This document shows, piece after piece, positions 18,146 through 27,226 of a stretch of 64,000 bases of DNA; positions within the stretch are counted from its first letter, which is position 1, and each line of letters begins with the position of its first letter. Source of the stretch: Cardiobacterium hominis (lineage in GTDB: Bacteria > Pseudomonadota > Gammaproteobacteria > Cardiobacteriales > Cardiobacteriaceae); assembly GCF_900637305.1 (NCBI RefSeq), contig NZ_LR134365.1, positions 671,001 through 735,000 on the forward strand, read 5' to 3'. The notes under the pieces are model-generated. The model did no database searches, had not been told where the DNA came from, and saw only the letters and a list, made by a program, of their open reading frames with translations. Both the position numbers and the translations under genes were made by a program.

Positions 18146-18808
18146 TCAGGCGTCTTTCAGCTTCGCCCAGTCATGCACCCTCACGCCGCGCTGATCCCAC
18201 ACTAGCACCGCTTCCTGCTCCAGTTGCTTGAGCAGGCGCGACAAGGTTTCCGGACGGATGGCGAGATATTCAGCGAGGTCTTTCTTGTTGATATCCAAAG
18301 GATAAAGCGTGCCGTTTTTGCGCTCACCCTGCATATGGTCGCGCAAATAATGCAGCAGGCGGGTGCGGGCGTCGAAAACGCTCAACATCTCAATCTGCGA
18401 GCTCAAAATCTGCACGTATTCCGCCATCGTTCCCATGATGGCGAGGCATAACTCCACGTTTTTCAAGAGAATATCGCGGAATTCGCGGTTGCTGATGACC
18501 AGCAGTTCGGTGTCCTCGGTGGCAATCGCGTTGGCGGGGTAGGTGTCGTGGCGCATGAACATCAGCGCCTCGCCGAAACTCTGGCCGCGGCTGAACAGCT
18601 TGACCGTCTTCTCCTTGCCGTCCGGCGCGGAAAAATAAAGGCGCACCGTGCCGGAGAGGACGATGAAAAAATCCGTCGTTTTCTGATTTTTGGTGAAAAC
18701 CATGCTGCCCGCGGAATAACGGCGGCGGTGCTGGTGGCGGGTCAGCCGTTCGCGTTCGGCGGGCGACAACGGCGCAAGAAGGTAATGTTTTTCAAAGATA
18801 TCAGCCAT
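18146..18808 (-). CDS. Crp/Fnr-family transcriptional regulator
   Basis: 220 residues. An N-terminal cyclic-nucleotide-binding-type beta roll (about 10-125) contains FIVLSGTVRLYF and GQSFGEALMFM. A C-terminal winged helix contains LDINKKDLAEYLAIRPETLSR as recognition region. The FNR iron-sulfur cysteines are absent, so it resembles Dnr/NnrR-like or other non-FNR members. Effector and targets are unknown. Confidence 0.88.
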   Translation of the reverse strand: MADIFEKHYLLAPLSPAERERLTRHQHRRRYSAGSMVFTKNQKTTDFFIVLSGTVRLYFSAPDGKEKTVKLFSRGQSFGEALMFMRHDTYPANAIATEDTELLVISNREFRDILLKNVELCLAIMGTMAEYVQILSSQIEMLSVFDARTRLLHYLRDHMQGERKNGTLYPLDINKKDLAEYLAIRPETLSRLLKQLEQEAVLVWDQRGVRVHDWAKLKDA

Positions 18809-18859
18809 GACGACACCTGCGGGCAGAGAAGAACCCCGCCATTATAGACGCAAAGCGGA

Positions 18860-19606
18860 CTATGTCGCTCCCGAATGCGCCCGCCACTCCAGCCCCGCCG
18901 CATCCAGCAACTCACGCGCGGCGGCGAGCGCTTCCGCGACCGCTTCAGGCGCGCCATCAAAGCCCAATTCACATTCAAAATGCAGCTTCGGCAGACTGGA
19001 AACCGCGACCTGCGGGCAGCGCGCCTCCAGCTCGCGCATGACGGGCGCCAGCAGACTTTCCGGCGCGAACACATCCAGCGCCGCATAATGCTGCGGGCGG
19101 CCGTCCGCAAGATAAAACGTATCCAGCACCCAATGCATCATCGGCTGCGCCATCTGCGGGAAGCCCGGCACGCAGTGAATGCCGCGCAAAGAAAAACCCG
19201 GTATCCCATTGACCGGATTGGGAATCAGGCTCGCGCCCTGCGGAAAATGAATCAGCTCGCGCCGCCCCGGCGTGAACTCGTCCGCGCCATACTTGGCGAG
19301 CAGCAGCGCCTCGCCTTCCGGATGAAACGCGAGCGGCACGCCGCAGGCCGCGGCGACGGACTGCCGCGTGCGGTCATCCGGCGTCGCGCCGATACCGCCA
19401 AAACTCAGCACCACCTCGCCGTCGTCCAGCGCGCGGCGGTAATGCGCGACCAGCGCGTCGGCGTCGTCGCCCAGAAAATGCACCGCCGAGAGACGCAGCC
19501 CGCGCGTCGCAAACGCCGCGCGCGCGTTGGCAAAATGCACATCCTGCCGCCGCCCGCTCAAAATCTCGTTGCCAATCACCAACAGCTGAAAACGCTTACT
19601 TGTCAT
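18860..19606 (-). CDS. CinA-like molybdopterin-binding-fold protein
   Basis: 248 residues. The MoCF_biosynth fold is seen from LLVIGNEILSGRRQDVHFAN through LSFGGIGATPDDRTRQSVA. The conserved GIGATPDD loop replaces the GGTGP of typical CinA. It lacks the C-terminal deamidase domain, so it is the short form. It overlaps the next gene upstream (EamA) by 11 bases. Confidence 0.88.
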   Translation of the reverse strand: MTSKRFQLLVIGNEILSGRRQDVHFANARAAFATRGLRLSAVHFLGDDADALVAHYRRALDDGEVVLSFGGIGATPDDRTRQSVAAACGVPLAFHPEGEALLLAKYGADEFTPGRRELIHFPQGASLIPNPVNGIPGFSLRGIHCVPGFPQMAQPMMHWVLDTFYLADGRPQHYAALDVFAPESLLAPVMRELEARCPQVAVSSLPKLHFECELGFDGAPEAVAEALAAARELLDAAGLEWRAHSGAT

Positions 19607-20060
19607 AACCTTGCTCCGTAACCTGAGAAACCGGCGCGGCAGACGGCAGCGCCAGACAAATCACGCCGACGACGATCAGCACGATGCCGAGCCACTCGCG
19701 AGCGCTCAAACGCTCGCCCAAAAACGTCACCGAAAACAAAGCGACGAACACCACCGAGAGCTTGTCCACCGGCGCCACATGCGACGCCTGCCCCAGTTGC
19801 AACGCCTTGAAATAAAAAAGCCACGACAGCCCCGTCGCCGCAGCGGAAAGCGCGAGGAACAGCCACTGCCTGCCGCCGACCGCCGCCAGCGGTTGCCACT
19901 TGCCGAGAAAACTCACCCACAGCGCGACAATGCCGACAATAAACAGCGTGCGGATGAACGTCGCAAAATCACTGTCCAGCCCCTGCAAGCCGAGCTTGGC
20001 GAAAACAGCAGTAAGCGCGGCAAACAGCGCCGACAACAGCGCAAAAAACAACCAGGACAT
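19596..20060 (-). CDS. EamA-family single-unit membrane protein
   Basis: About 154 residues with five hydrophobic helices and one EamA unit. It includes LFFALLSALFAALTAVFAKLG at the start and LSAREWLGIVLIVVGVICLA at the end. Short members like this usually act as dimers or form a transporter with a partner. ATG 20060 is preferred over one four codons earlier. Co-transcribed with the CinA-like gene. Confidence 0.85.
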   Translation of the reverse strand: MSWLFFALLSALFAALTAVFAKLGLQGLDSDFATFIRTLFIVGIVALWVSFLGKWQPLAAVGGRQWLFLALSAAATGLSWLFYFKALQLGQASHVAPVDKLSVVFVALFSVTFLGERLSAREWLGIVLIVVGVICLALPSAAPVSQVTEQGYDK

Positions 20061-20195
20061 CGCAACCTCCACGAAAAACAGCCGCCATCATACGCCAAAG
20101 CGCCCCGCATGAGCCGCCGCCACAACAAAACGCGACCCGAGCATAGGAAACGATGCGCTATAATCCGCGACCTTTCCCCCATGACAGAGAAAAAC

Positions 20196-20888
20196 ATGAA
20201 AAAAACCATTTCCCTGACCCTGTTGGCACTCGCTGCCGCCGCGCACGCCGACGACGCCGCCATCACCCAAAAACTGCACGCCTTCGGCCTGAAAACCGTA
20301 GAAATCGGCGACAGCCCCGTGCCCGGCCTGCGCAGCGTCATCACCGAGCAGGGCATCTTCTACGCGACCGAAGACGGCAAATACTACCTGCAAGGCGACC
20401 TGGTCGAACTCGGCGACAACGGCCCGATCGACCTCAGTAACCGCCCGCTCCTGCCCAAACTCGAAGCGCTCAAGGACGAAATGATCCTCTTCCCGGCGAA
20501 AAACGAAAAATACGCCATCACCGTCTTCTTCGACTCCTCCTGCCACTACTGCCAACTGCTGCACAAAGACATTGGCGCGCTCAACGAACGCGGCATCACC
20601 GTGCGCTACCTCGCCTTCCCGCGTAGCGGCACCGGCAGCAAAATCGCCCGCCAAATGGAAACCGTCTTCAGCGCGCCGGAAAACCGCGCCAAACTGCTGG
20701 AAGACCTGGAAAGCGGCAAAGACATCGCCGAAACCCGCGCCGACAAAGTAAAAAAACACTACCAGCTCGGCCACCAGTTAGGCGTGCAGGGCACCCCCGC
20801 CATCATCACCCCGAAAGGCGCGCTCATCCCCGGCTACTACAAACCGGACGACCTGCTGAAACTGCTGCAAAAAGAGACTTCCTCCTGA
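20196..20888 (+). CDS. dsbC: Thiol:disulfide interchange protein DsbC
   Basis: 230 residues with a signal peptide (MKKTISLTLLALAAAAHA). Periplasmic disulfide isomerase. An N-terminal dimerisation domain is followed by a thioredoxin fold with active site CHYC in DSSCHYCQLLH and cis-proline in GVQGTPAI. Start 20196 is chosen for the signal peptide; the frame is open far upstream. Confidence 0.93.
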   Translation: MKKTISLTLLALAAAAHADDAAITQKLHAFGLKTVEIGDSPVPGLRSVITEQGIFYATEDGKYYLQGDLVELGDNGPIDLSNRPLLPKLEALKDEMILFPAKNEKYAITVFFDSSCHYCQLLHKDIGALNERGITVRYLAFPRSGTGSKIARQMETVFSAPENRAKLLEDLESGKDIAETRADKVKKHYQLGHQLGVQGTPAIITPKGALIPGYYKPDDLLKLLQKETSS

Positions 20889-20906
20889 AGCCTTTAGCCT
20901 GAAAAA

Positions 20907-20931
20907 AAAGCGCCCATCGGGGCGCTTTTCT
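20907..20931 (+). terminator. Rho-independent terminator for dsbC
   Basis: AAAAGCGCCCC-like stem (AAGCGCCC / GGGGCGCTT) followed by TTTC. The remaining 20932-21208 stretch has no gene; it holds a GC-rich inverted repeat (about 21044-21108) ending TTGGGGTGAGGG, found in other forms near 46150, and the upstream region of cas3. Confidence 0.8.
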
Positions 20932-21208
20932 TATGTCTACGCACCCTCCGTCGCATAAAGTGCCCCTTGGCGCACCGTTCCCACGGGATGCGTGCGAAGC
21001 CAGGCATGCGTTTCTACACCGAGCAAATGGCAGCGGTGTCGTAAAAGCCCCTCTCCCTTTGGGACAAGCATTGCTCGCGCAAGCGAGAGAGGGGTTGGGG
21101 TGAGGGCTATAGCGATATCTATGATAAGGAGCGATACCGTACAGAACCCTATGCAGAGCGCCCTCAAGCGGCGCTACCATAACGCGCCAATCCCAACCGG
21201 AGCGCCCC

Positions 21209-23452
21209 ATGCCCACCTACTACGGTCACTCCGCCGAAAACCGCCCGCAGAGCGACTGGCAAACCCTGAAAAGCCACGCCGAAAACGTCGCCGCGCTTGC
21301 CGCCCAATTCGCCGAACCCTTCGGCGCCGCCGACATCGCCCGCTACACCGGCCTCCTGCACGACCTCGGCAAATACAGCGACCCCTTCCAATTGCGCCTT
21401 GCCGGTTCGCCGCAGCGCGTTGATCACGCTACCGCTGGCGCCAAAGAAGCCATCGCCCGCTGGCAGCTGATGGGCAAACTGATGGCGTACTGCATCGCCG
21501 GGCACCACGCCGGACTTGCCAACGGCAGCGGCGAAGGCAAAGGCCGCAGCACCCTGCAAGAACGCCTCGCCGCCGAAGTCCCGCCGCTCAATGCCGTCTG
21601 GCAAACGGAAATCCCGCTGCCGGAGCACATCGCCGCGCCGCCGCTCAAACCCAACCCCAAATACCGCGGCTTCACGCAGGCCTTCTTCACCCGCATGCTC
21701 TACTCCTGTCTGGTCGATGCCGACTACCTCGACACCGAAGCCTTCTACGCCAAACTGGAAAACAAGACCGTCGAGCGCGGCGACTACCCCGCCCTAAGCG
21801 CGCTGCAACAGGCCTTTGCGCAGCACTTACAAAACACCCGCGCCAAAGCACAAAACAGCAAAGGCGGCCAGGCCGAACTGAACCGCCTGCGCAGCGAAAT
21901 CCTCGAGCACGCACAACAACAAGCAGCGCTCCCGCCCGGCCTCTTTACCCTGACCGTGCCCACCGGCGGCGGCAAAACCTACACCTCGATGGCGTTCGCC
22001 CTCGAACACGCGCGCCAGTACGGCCAGCGGCGCATCATCTACGTCGTGCCGTTTACCACCATCATCGAACAGAACGCCGCCGCATTCCGCCAAGCCTTTG
22101 GCGCACTCGGCGAGGCGGCGGTACTGGAACATCACAGCACCTTCGACGACAGCACACTCCTAGACCGCGACAGCCGCGACAAACTGCGCCACGCCACAGA
22201 AAACTGGGACGCGCCCGTCATCATCACCACCGCCGTACAATTCTTCGAAAGCCTCTTTGCCGACCGCGCCTCGCGCTGCCGCAAACTGCACAACATCGCG
22301 AACAGCATCATCATCCTCGACGAAGCGCAAATGCTGCCGCTGCACCTCTTGCGCCCGGTCATGGCGGCAATCGACGAACTGGCGCGCAACTACCGCTGCA
22401 GCGTCGTCATGTGTACCGCGACCCAGCCTGCCATCAGCGCCGACAACGGCTTCTACGGCGGCTTTGAAGACGTGCGCGAAATCGCCCCCGAACCGGCACG
22501 CCTCTACGCCGCCTTGCGCCGCACCACCGTGCGACACATCGGCAAACAAAGCGACGCCGAATTACTCGAACAACTCAGCGCGCAGCCGCAACTCCTCATC
22601 ATCGTCAATAACCGCCGTCACGCGCGCAGCCTCTACGACAGCGCCAAACACCTTGACGGCACCTACCACCTCACCACCCTGATGTGCGCCGCCCACCGCA
22701 GCCAAACGCTGGAAACCATCCGCGCGCGGCTGGCAGCGGGCGAACCCTGCCGCCTCATTGCCACCTCGCTGATCGAAGCAGGCGTGGACGTCAGCTTCCC
22801 GCGCCTGATGCGGGCGGAGGCGGGTGCGGACGCCATCGCGCAAGCCGCCGGGCGCTGCAACCGCGAAAACCAGTGGCAAGCCGAAGACAGCGAAGTGCTG
22901 ATCTTCTGCCCGGAAGAACAGTGGAAAGCGCCGCCGGAACTGGCGACCTTTGCCGCCTGCATGCGCGGCATCGTGCGTCAATACGGCGCCGACCTGCTCA
23001 GCCCGGACGCCATCACCGCATACTTCGCCGACATCTATCACTTTGCCGGTAACGAACTGGACAAACACCGCATTCTGGAAGAAATCCAGAACGCGGGACG
23101 CGAACTCAATTTCCCCTTCCAGACCATCGCCGACAAATGCCGCGTCATCGAAAGCAAACACATGCTGCCCGTGCTTATCCCGTTCAACGCCGAAGCCGAA
23201 CAACTGATTAACGCCCTCGAACACGCCGACACCATCGGCGGCCTGCTGCGAAAATTACAGCGCTACACCGTGCAAGTGCCGGAAAGCACGCTGCGCGAGC
23301 TGAGCAAAGCGGGGCTGGTTGAAGTCATCAACGCCAAACACTTCGGCAACCAGTTCTACGCCCTCGTGCCGGGCTCGTCGCTTTACGACGCGGCGGCCGG
23401 GCTATCCTGGGACAATACGGTGTTTATCGAGGCGGAAAAATCCGTGCTGTAA
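21209..23452 (+). CDS. cas3: CRISPR-associated helicase/nuclease Cas3, type I-C, solitary
   Basis: 747 residues. Degrades DNA recruited by the Cascade complex. An N-terminal HD nuclease domain has H23 and HD at 51-52 (GLLHDLGKYS), then DHATAGA and AGHHAGL. A superfamily 2 helicase follows, with Walker A VPTGGGKT near 250, DEAQ near 371, CTATQPA and motif VI QAAGRCNRE. Compact length, the HD-helicase order and the C-terminal region fit the I-C subtype. It normally starts the cas operon, but here lies 15-22 kb from the other cas genes and on the other strand. Its GC content and codon use look like the host, unlike cas5-cas2. All motifs needed for activity appear intact. Confidence 0.93.
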   Translation: MPTYYGHSAENRPQSDWQTLKSHAENVAALAAQFAEPFGAADIARYTGLLHDLGKYSDPFQLRLAGSPQRVDHATAGAKEAIARWQLMGKLMAYCIAGHHAGLANGSGEGKGRSTLQERLAAEVPPLNAVWQTEIPLPEHIAAPPLKPNPKYRGFTQAFFTRMLYSCLVDADYLDTEAFYAKLENKTVERGDYPALSALQQAFAQHLQNTRAKAQNSKGGQAELNRLRSEILEHAQQQAALPPGLFTLTVPTGGGKTYTSMAFALEHARQYGQRRIIYVVPFTTIIEQNAAAFRQAFGALGEAAVLEHHSTFDDSTLLDRDSRDKLRHATENWDAPVIITTAVQFFESLFADRASRCRKLHNIANSIIILDEAQMLPLHLLRPVMAAIDELARNYRCSVVMCTATQPAISADNGFYGGFEDVREIAPEPARLYAALRRTTVRHIGKQSDAELLEQLSAQPQLLIIVNNRRHARSLYDSAKHLDGTYHLTTLMCAAHRSQTLETIRARLAAGEPCRLIATSLIEAGVDVSFPRLMRAEAGADAIAQAAGRCNRENQWQAEDSEVLIFCPEEQWKAPPELATFAACMRGIVRQYGADLLSPDAITAYFADIYHFAGNELDKHRILEEIQNAGRELNFPFQTIADKCRVIESKHMLPVLIPFNAEAEQLINALEHADTIGGLLRKLQRYTVQVPESTLRELSKAGLVEVINAKHFGNQFYALVPGSSLYDAAAGLSWDNTVFIEAEKSVL

Positions 23453-23462
23453 CGGCTGGTTT

Positions 23463-24123
23463 AGTCGGTCACGATGCTGCTTGGCGTGCTGCCTTTCGTG
23501 GCGCAGACAGCGCCTTTCTCATGACCCCTCTCATGACCCCGCCCACCCCGCCGAACGACTCGGACGAATTCGCCCTCGGCTGCGCGCTCGCCGATGCCGC
23601 CGTCGCCGCAGGCGTGCCGCACCTCATCTTCAGCACGCTGGAAAACGTCGCCGCCATCAGCCACGGCGACAAATACGCGCCGCACTTCACCGACAAGGCG
23701 CGCATCGCCGACCACATCCGCGGGCTGCCGGTGGCGCACAGCTTCATCATGCTGGCGTTTTTCTACACCAACCTGCTCGAATACTACATCCCGCGCCGCG
23801 AGGGCGACACGCTGCTGTTGCCCATCTACCTGCCGGAAGACTATCGCGCGCCCTTCGTTGATCCGCTCACCGCCACCGGCCCGGCGATCGCGGAAATTCT
23901 CGCCCGGCCCGCGCAATACCAGGGACAAACCCTGCCCGTTATCGGCGACATCCTCTCGCCGCGCGACATCGTCGCCACCTTCAGCCGCGTCACCGGCATC
24001 GACGCCGGTTATCCGCTGCGCCTGCTGAAAGCCTACCTCATCACCTGGCCAGTCGCCTTCGCCAGCCTGCTGCTGGTGCGGCCACTGGTGGTGAAGTGGG
24101 TGGCCGCCTCTATTACTGACTGA
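23463..24123 (+). pseudogene. Rearranged partial copy of the NmrA-like gene fused to a DUF2798-like tail
   Basis: From about 23510 to 24006 the DNA is nearly identical to the middle of the gene at 7473-8420 (compare TFSRVTGI, ENVAAISHG). The 5' end is missing, with only diverged similarity before 23500 and a 12-bp tandem duplication of CTCATGACCCCT near 23518. After RVTGID the sequence switches to GYPLRLLKAYLITWPVAFA and LLLVRPLVVKWV, resembling the last helix of DUF2798 membrane proteins. An open frame 23521-24123 spans the chimera but is probably not a real product. Confidence 0.75.
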
Positions 24124-24178
24124 CCCGCCGAGGCAATACCAGCAAAATCACCGTGCCGGGCTGGATGCTGAAGGCAGT

Positions 24179-24547
24179 TTACTGAGGCGCGTTATTATTC
24201 ATTGTCCAGCAATCGGTAATTTTGCCGTCGCGTATTTTCAGAAAATCCGCACCAACCTTGACGGCACTTTTTTCGCCAATAGTCGCAGTAACACGCCAAT
24301 AAGCGGAAATAACAGCGCCATCCTGGAATGGACCAAGCACAATCTCATAATGCAGCGAATCCGCTTTGGCGCGGATAGTGGAAATCCAGGCTTTTGCGCT
24401 GGCAATATCCATAACAGGCGCAGGCGGCTGGGTAGAATCTGCGGTCAAATGCGCTTTAAAGTCAGGCGAGAGAATATCGTCGGCAATATCGAGATTGCCA
24501 TTCCACATTTGAGTCCATGCGCCATAAATTCGTTGAGCATCGGTCAT
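24179..24547 (-). CDS. SnoaL/NTF2-like protein
   Basis: 122 residues, cone-shaped SnoaL-like fold: MTDAQRIYGAWTQMWNGN, LSPDFKAHL, AYWRVTATI and DFLKIRDGKITDCW are typical positions. Such proteins may be polyketide cyclase-like enzymes or ligand-binding proteins; substrate unknown. ATG 24547 has GAGG six bases upstream; earlier in-frame starts are less likely. Its lower GC than neighbours hints at later arrival. Confidence 0.75.
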   Translation of the reverse strand: MTDAQRIYGAWTQMWNGNLDIADDILSPDFKAHLTADSTQPPAPVMDIASAKAWISTIRAKADSLHYEIVLGPFQDGAVISAYWRVTATIGEKSAVKVGADFLKIRDGKITDCWTMNNNAPQ

Positions 24548-24720
24548 AAACATCCTCATTAAAAAACGGGTTACAGGTAAAACAAGCCAAGTCCGGCTTC
24601 CCGCCGCATAGTTTTGGGCAAACCACACCTGCTGTCAATCAACCGGCTTTACCAGACTCGCCTGCATCCTGACAAACCACAAAACCCCTTACTTAATCCT
24701 TAACCAAGACAGGAGACAAA

Positions 24721-25155
24721 GGCGCGGGGCATAGCGCCGCGGGCAACCCACGCGAGCCTGCTGAGCCGTCTGTAAGCCACGATGAAAAACCCCGCATAAT
24801 GCACCTCCCCCACCTACGGAGACCCCGTCATGATCCAGATCCCGTCATCCTGCTCACCCTCGGCTTCGCCGCCGCCATCGTTAACCCCGAAGCCTCGCTG
24901 CACCCGCAGCCCGCCGCAGAACAACCCGAAAAACCCGAAGTCGCCGTGAACGCACTCGCCGCCCCGGAGCGCATCACCGCCACCCTGCCGGAAAACATCC
25001 TCGACGCCAAACAGGCGGCGACCATCGCGCTGGACTACACCCCCGGCGACGAACAAACCTGGTATTTCGACCACGACGGCAACCCGACCGAAACCGCCAG
25101 CCCCGGCGGCTACTACCGCAAAGCATTGGGACAAACCGCCGACGGCCGCCGCGTC
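24721..25155 (+). pseudogene. Truncated duplicate of the 9358 secreted repeat gene
   Basis: Begins with the same upstream DNA as 9249 onward (GGCGCGGGGCATAGCGCC, then CTACGGAGACCCCGTCATG). It includes the last codons of the GNAT gene in the original. One base is lost in codons 4-6 (CAGATCCCG versus CAGATCCCCG), shifting the frame from the original ATG. A 3-base loss also removes the TATATAATG-like upstream element. Homology ends abruptly at GGCCGCCGCGTC, after about 105 codons. Confidence 0.85.
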
Positions 25156-25247
25156 GGGCAGGGTCGCGTCGAGGTGTTTGGGGATGGCATCGGCGGCGGG
25201 GCGGCGATGGCGGGCAAGGTGCCGAGGGCAAGGAGCAGTTTTTTTAT
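25156..25247 (-). pseudogene. Signal-peptide fragment of a lost gene
   Basis: On the minus strand GGAG is followed six bases later by ATA AAA AAA CTG, reading K-K-L-L-L-A-L-G-T-L-P-A-I-A-A then a Pro-rich stretch. This is a typical export signal whose ATG may have mutated to ATA, cut off at the same junction as the duplicate above. The parent gene is not recognisable. Confidence 0.5.
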
Positions 25248-25278
25248 GGGGTTCTCCGAAGGGGAATGTATGGGCGCT

Positions 25279-26274
25279 TTATGCTGTCAGCGTCGCCACC
25301 AGCAGCGCCTTGATGGTGTGCATGCGGTTTTCTGCCTGGTCGAAGGCGATGTTGGCGGCGCTGGCGAAGATGTCGTCGCTGATTTCGATGCCGTCGAGGC
25401 CGTGTTTTTGGTAGAAGTCGGCGCCTGCCGGGGTGTTGCGGTCGTGGTAGGCGGGCAGGCAGTGCATGATTTTTACTGCCGGGTTGTTGCAGGCGGCGAC
25501 GCGCGTGGCGTCAATGCGGTAGGGCAGTAGTTGTTGTATGCGCGCTTCCCATTGGTTTTTGTCTTCGCCCATCGACAGCCAGACGTCGGTGTGCAGGTAG
25601 TCCACGCCCGCGACGTGTTGCGGGTCGTCGCTGATAGTGAGGCGCGCGCCGCTCTTTTCGGCGAGGCGGCGGGCTTGTGCGATGTGTTCGGCGGCGGGTT
25701 GTAGTGCGGCCGGGGCGATGATGCGCACGTCCATGCCCATTAGTGCGCCTGCCATGAGGAGCGAGTTGCCCATGTTGTAGCGCGCGTCGCCGAGGTAGGC
25801 GTAGGCGATGTCGGCGAGCGGTTTGGCGCTGTGCTCGCGCATGGTGAGCAGGTCGGCGAGCATTTGTGTCGGGTGCCAGGCTTCGGTCAGGCCGTTGTAC
25901 ACGGGAACGCCGGCGTGCGCCGCCAGCGTTTCGACGGTGCTTTGCGCGAAGCCGCGGTATTCGATGGCGTCGTAGAGGCGGCCGAGGACGCGCGCGGTGT
26001 CGGCAACGCTTTCTTTGTCGCCAAGCTGGCTGCTGCCGGGGCCGAGGTAGCTGCAATGTGCGCCTTGGTCAAAGCAGGCGACTTCAAAGGCGCAGCGGGT
26101 ACGGGTCGAGGTTTTCTCGAAAATCAGGGCGATGTTTTTGCCGCCAAGGCGCGCGGTTTCGCTGCCCGCTTTTTTCGCGGCTTTGAGCGCGGCGGCACGG
26201 TCAAGCAGGTCGAGGATGGCTTCGCGCGGATGGTCGGCGAGTTTGAGCAGGCTGCGGTTTTTCCAGTAATTCAT
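25279..26274 (-). CDS. argF: Ornithine carbamoyltransferase
   Basis: 331 residues. Joins carbamoyl phosphate and ornithine to citrulline (arginine synthesis, or the reverse in the deiminase pathway). Carbamoyl-phosphate site STRTR is in [13 protein letters not shown]; the ornithine-site motifs include HPTQ and HCLPAYHD. Start [14 protein letters not shown] chosen by family alignment, with GGAG upstream; the frame is open for another 99 codons. With no arcA or arcC nearby, the biosynthetic versus catabolic role is undecided. Confidence 0.93.
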   Translation of the reverse strand: MNYWKNRSLLKLADHPREAILDLLDRAAALKAAKKAGSETARLGGKNIALIFEKTSTRTRCAFEVACFDQGAHCSYLGPGSSQLGDKESVADTARVLGRLYDAIEYRGFAQSTVETLAAHAGVPVYNGLTEAWHPTQMLADLLTMREHSAKPLADIAYAYLGDARYNMGNSLLMAGALMGMDVRIIAPAALQPAAEHIAQARRLAEKSGARLTISDDPQHVAGVDYLHTDVWLSMGEDKNQWEARIQQLLPYRIDATRVAACNNPAVKIMHCLPAYHDRNTPAGADFYQKHGLDGIEISDDIFASAANIAFDQAENRMHTIKALLVATLTA

Positions 26275-26380
26275 GGCGTTCTCCGGGGGAAAGCGCCGGA
26301 TTGTGCGGTTTTTCGTGAAAACTGTCAAAGTGGCGGGTTTCGTGTATGATTTCCGAACCGTAACACTTGTTTTTGTAACT

Positions 26381-27226
26381 ATGAAATTTTTGACGCTTTT
26401 TCTTGTCTTGTGCGCCACGGCGGCGCTCTCGAAGGATCCCGACAAGGTAAATGTATGGAGTATGCAGCGCGCGCCCGTCGGCGCGACGCCGCAGGCGGTG
26501 GGCAGCGCGGCGAACGGCTGCCAGCTCGGCGCGCAGATGCTGGAAGCGGAAGGCGATGGCTTCATCAGCATCCGCCGCTGGCGTAACCGCTTTTATAGTC
26601 AGCCGATTACGCTGAAACTGGTGCGCCGCGTCGGGCAGGAAGTGGCGACGATGCACGGCGCGAAAATCCTCATCGGCGATTTGAGCCAGCCGGTTGGCGG
26701 CGAGATGCCGTTTGGCCACAGCAGCCACCAGAACGGGCTGGACGTGGATATCTGGTTCTACGCCGTACCCGCAGGCAGTCAGCCGGACAAGGAAGTCGAG
26801 CCGCCGTCGATGGTCGATGGCGCGGCAGGCACGCTCGTCCCCGGACTGTGGCAGGCCGCCTACCGCGACGCGCTCTACGCCGCCGCCACCTTCCCGGAAA
26901 CCAATCGCATCTTCGTCAATCCCGTCATCAAGGCGCATTTGTGCGACACGGAATCCGACACCCGCTGGCTACACAAAATCCGTCCGTGGATCGGCCACGA
27001 CTCGCATTTCCACGTGCGCCTCAACTGCCCGCCTGGCAGCCCGGAATGCGTCACCCAAGCCGCTATCCCGCCTGGCGACGGCTGCGATGCCGACCTCTAC
27101 AAATGGGTCGCCGACCAGAGCGATGCCATCTTGAACCCCAAACCGCCGAAGCCGCCCAAGCCCAAACCGATTAAAACCCCGCCGGAAACCTGTACCGCCC
27201 TGCTCGCCCCGGAGCGTCGCCCATGA
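26381..27226 (+). CDS. mepA: Penicillin-insensitive murein endopeptidase
   Basis: 281 residues with signal peptide ([17 protein letters not shown]). Periplasmic zinc endopeptidase that cuts peptide cross-links in murein. Zinc and catalytic residues are in [15 protein letters not shown] (H113 onward) and [13 protein letters not shown]. Cysteines match the family's disulfides ([21 protein letters not shown]). The C-terminus ends in a Pro/Lys-rich tail. ATGA overlap with the next gene indicates coupling. Confidence 0.93.
   Translation: MKFLTLFLVLCATAALSKDPDKVNVWSMQRAPVGATPQAVGSAANGCQLGAQMLEAEGDGFISIRRWRNRFYSQPITLKLVRRVGQEVATMHGAKILIGDLSQPVGGEMPFGHSSHQNGLDVDIWFYAVPAGSQPDKEVEPPSMVDGAAGTLVPGLWQAAYRDALYAAATFPETNRIFVNPVIKAHLCDTESDTRWLHKIRPWIGHDSHFHVRLNCPPGSPECVTQAAIPPGDGCDADLYKWVADQSDAILNPKPPKPPKPKPIKTPPETCTALLAPERRP

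Noticed and set aside
24799..25530. 243-codon open frame over the duplicate of the repeat gene and argF end
   Set aside because: It joins a frameshifted duplicate to the antisense of argF; its start lies upstream of the original ATG and its C-terminal half is argF shadow.
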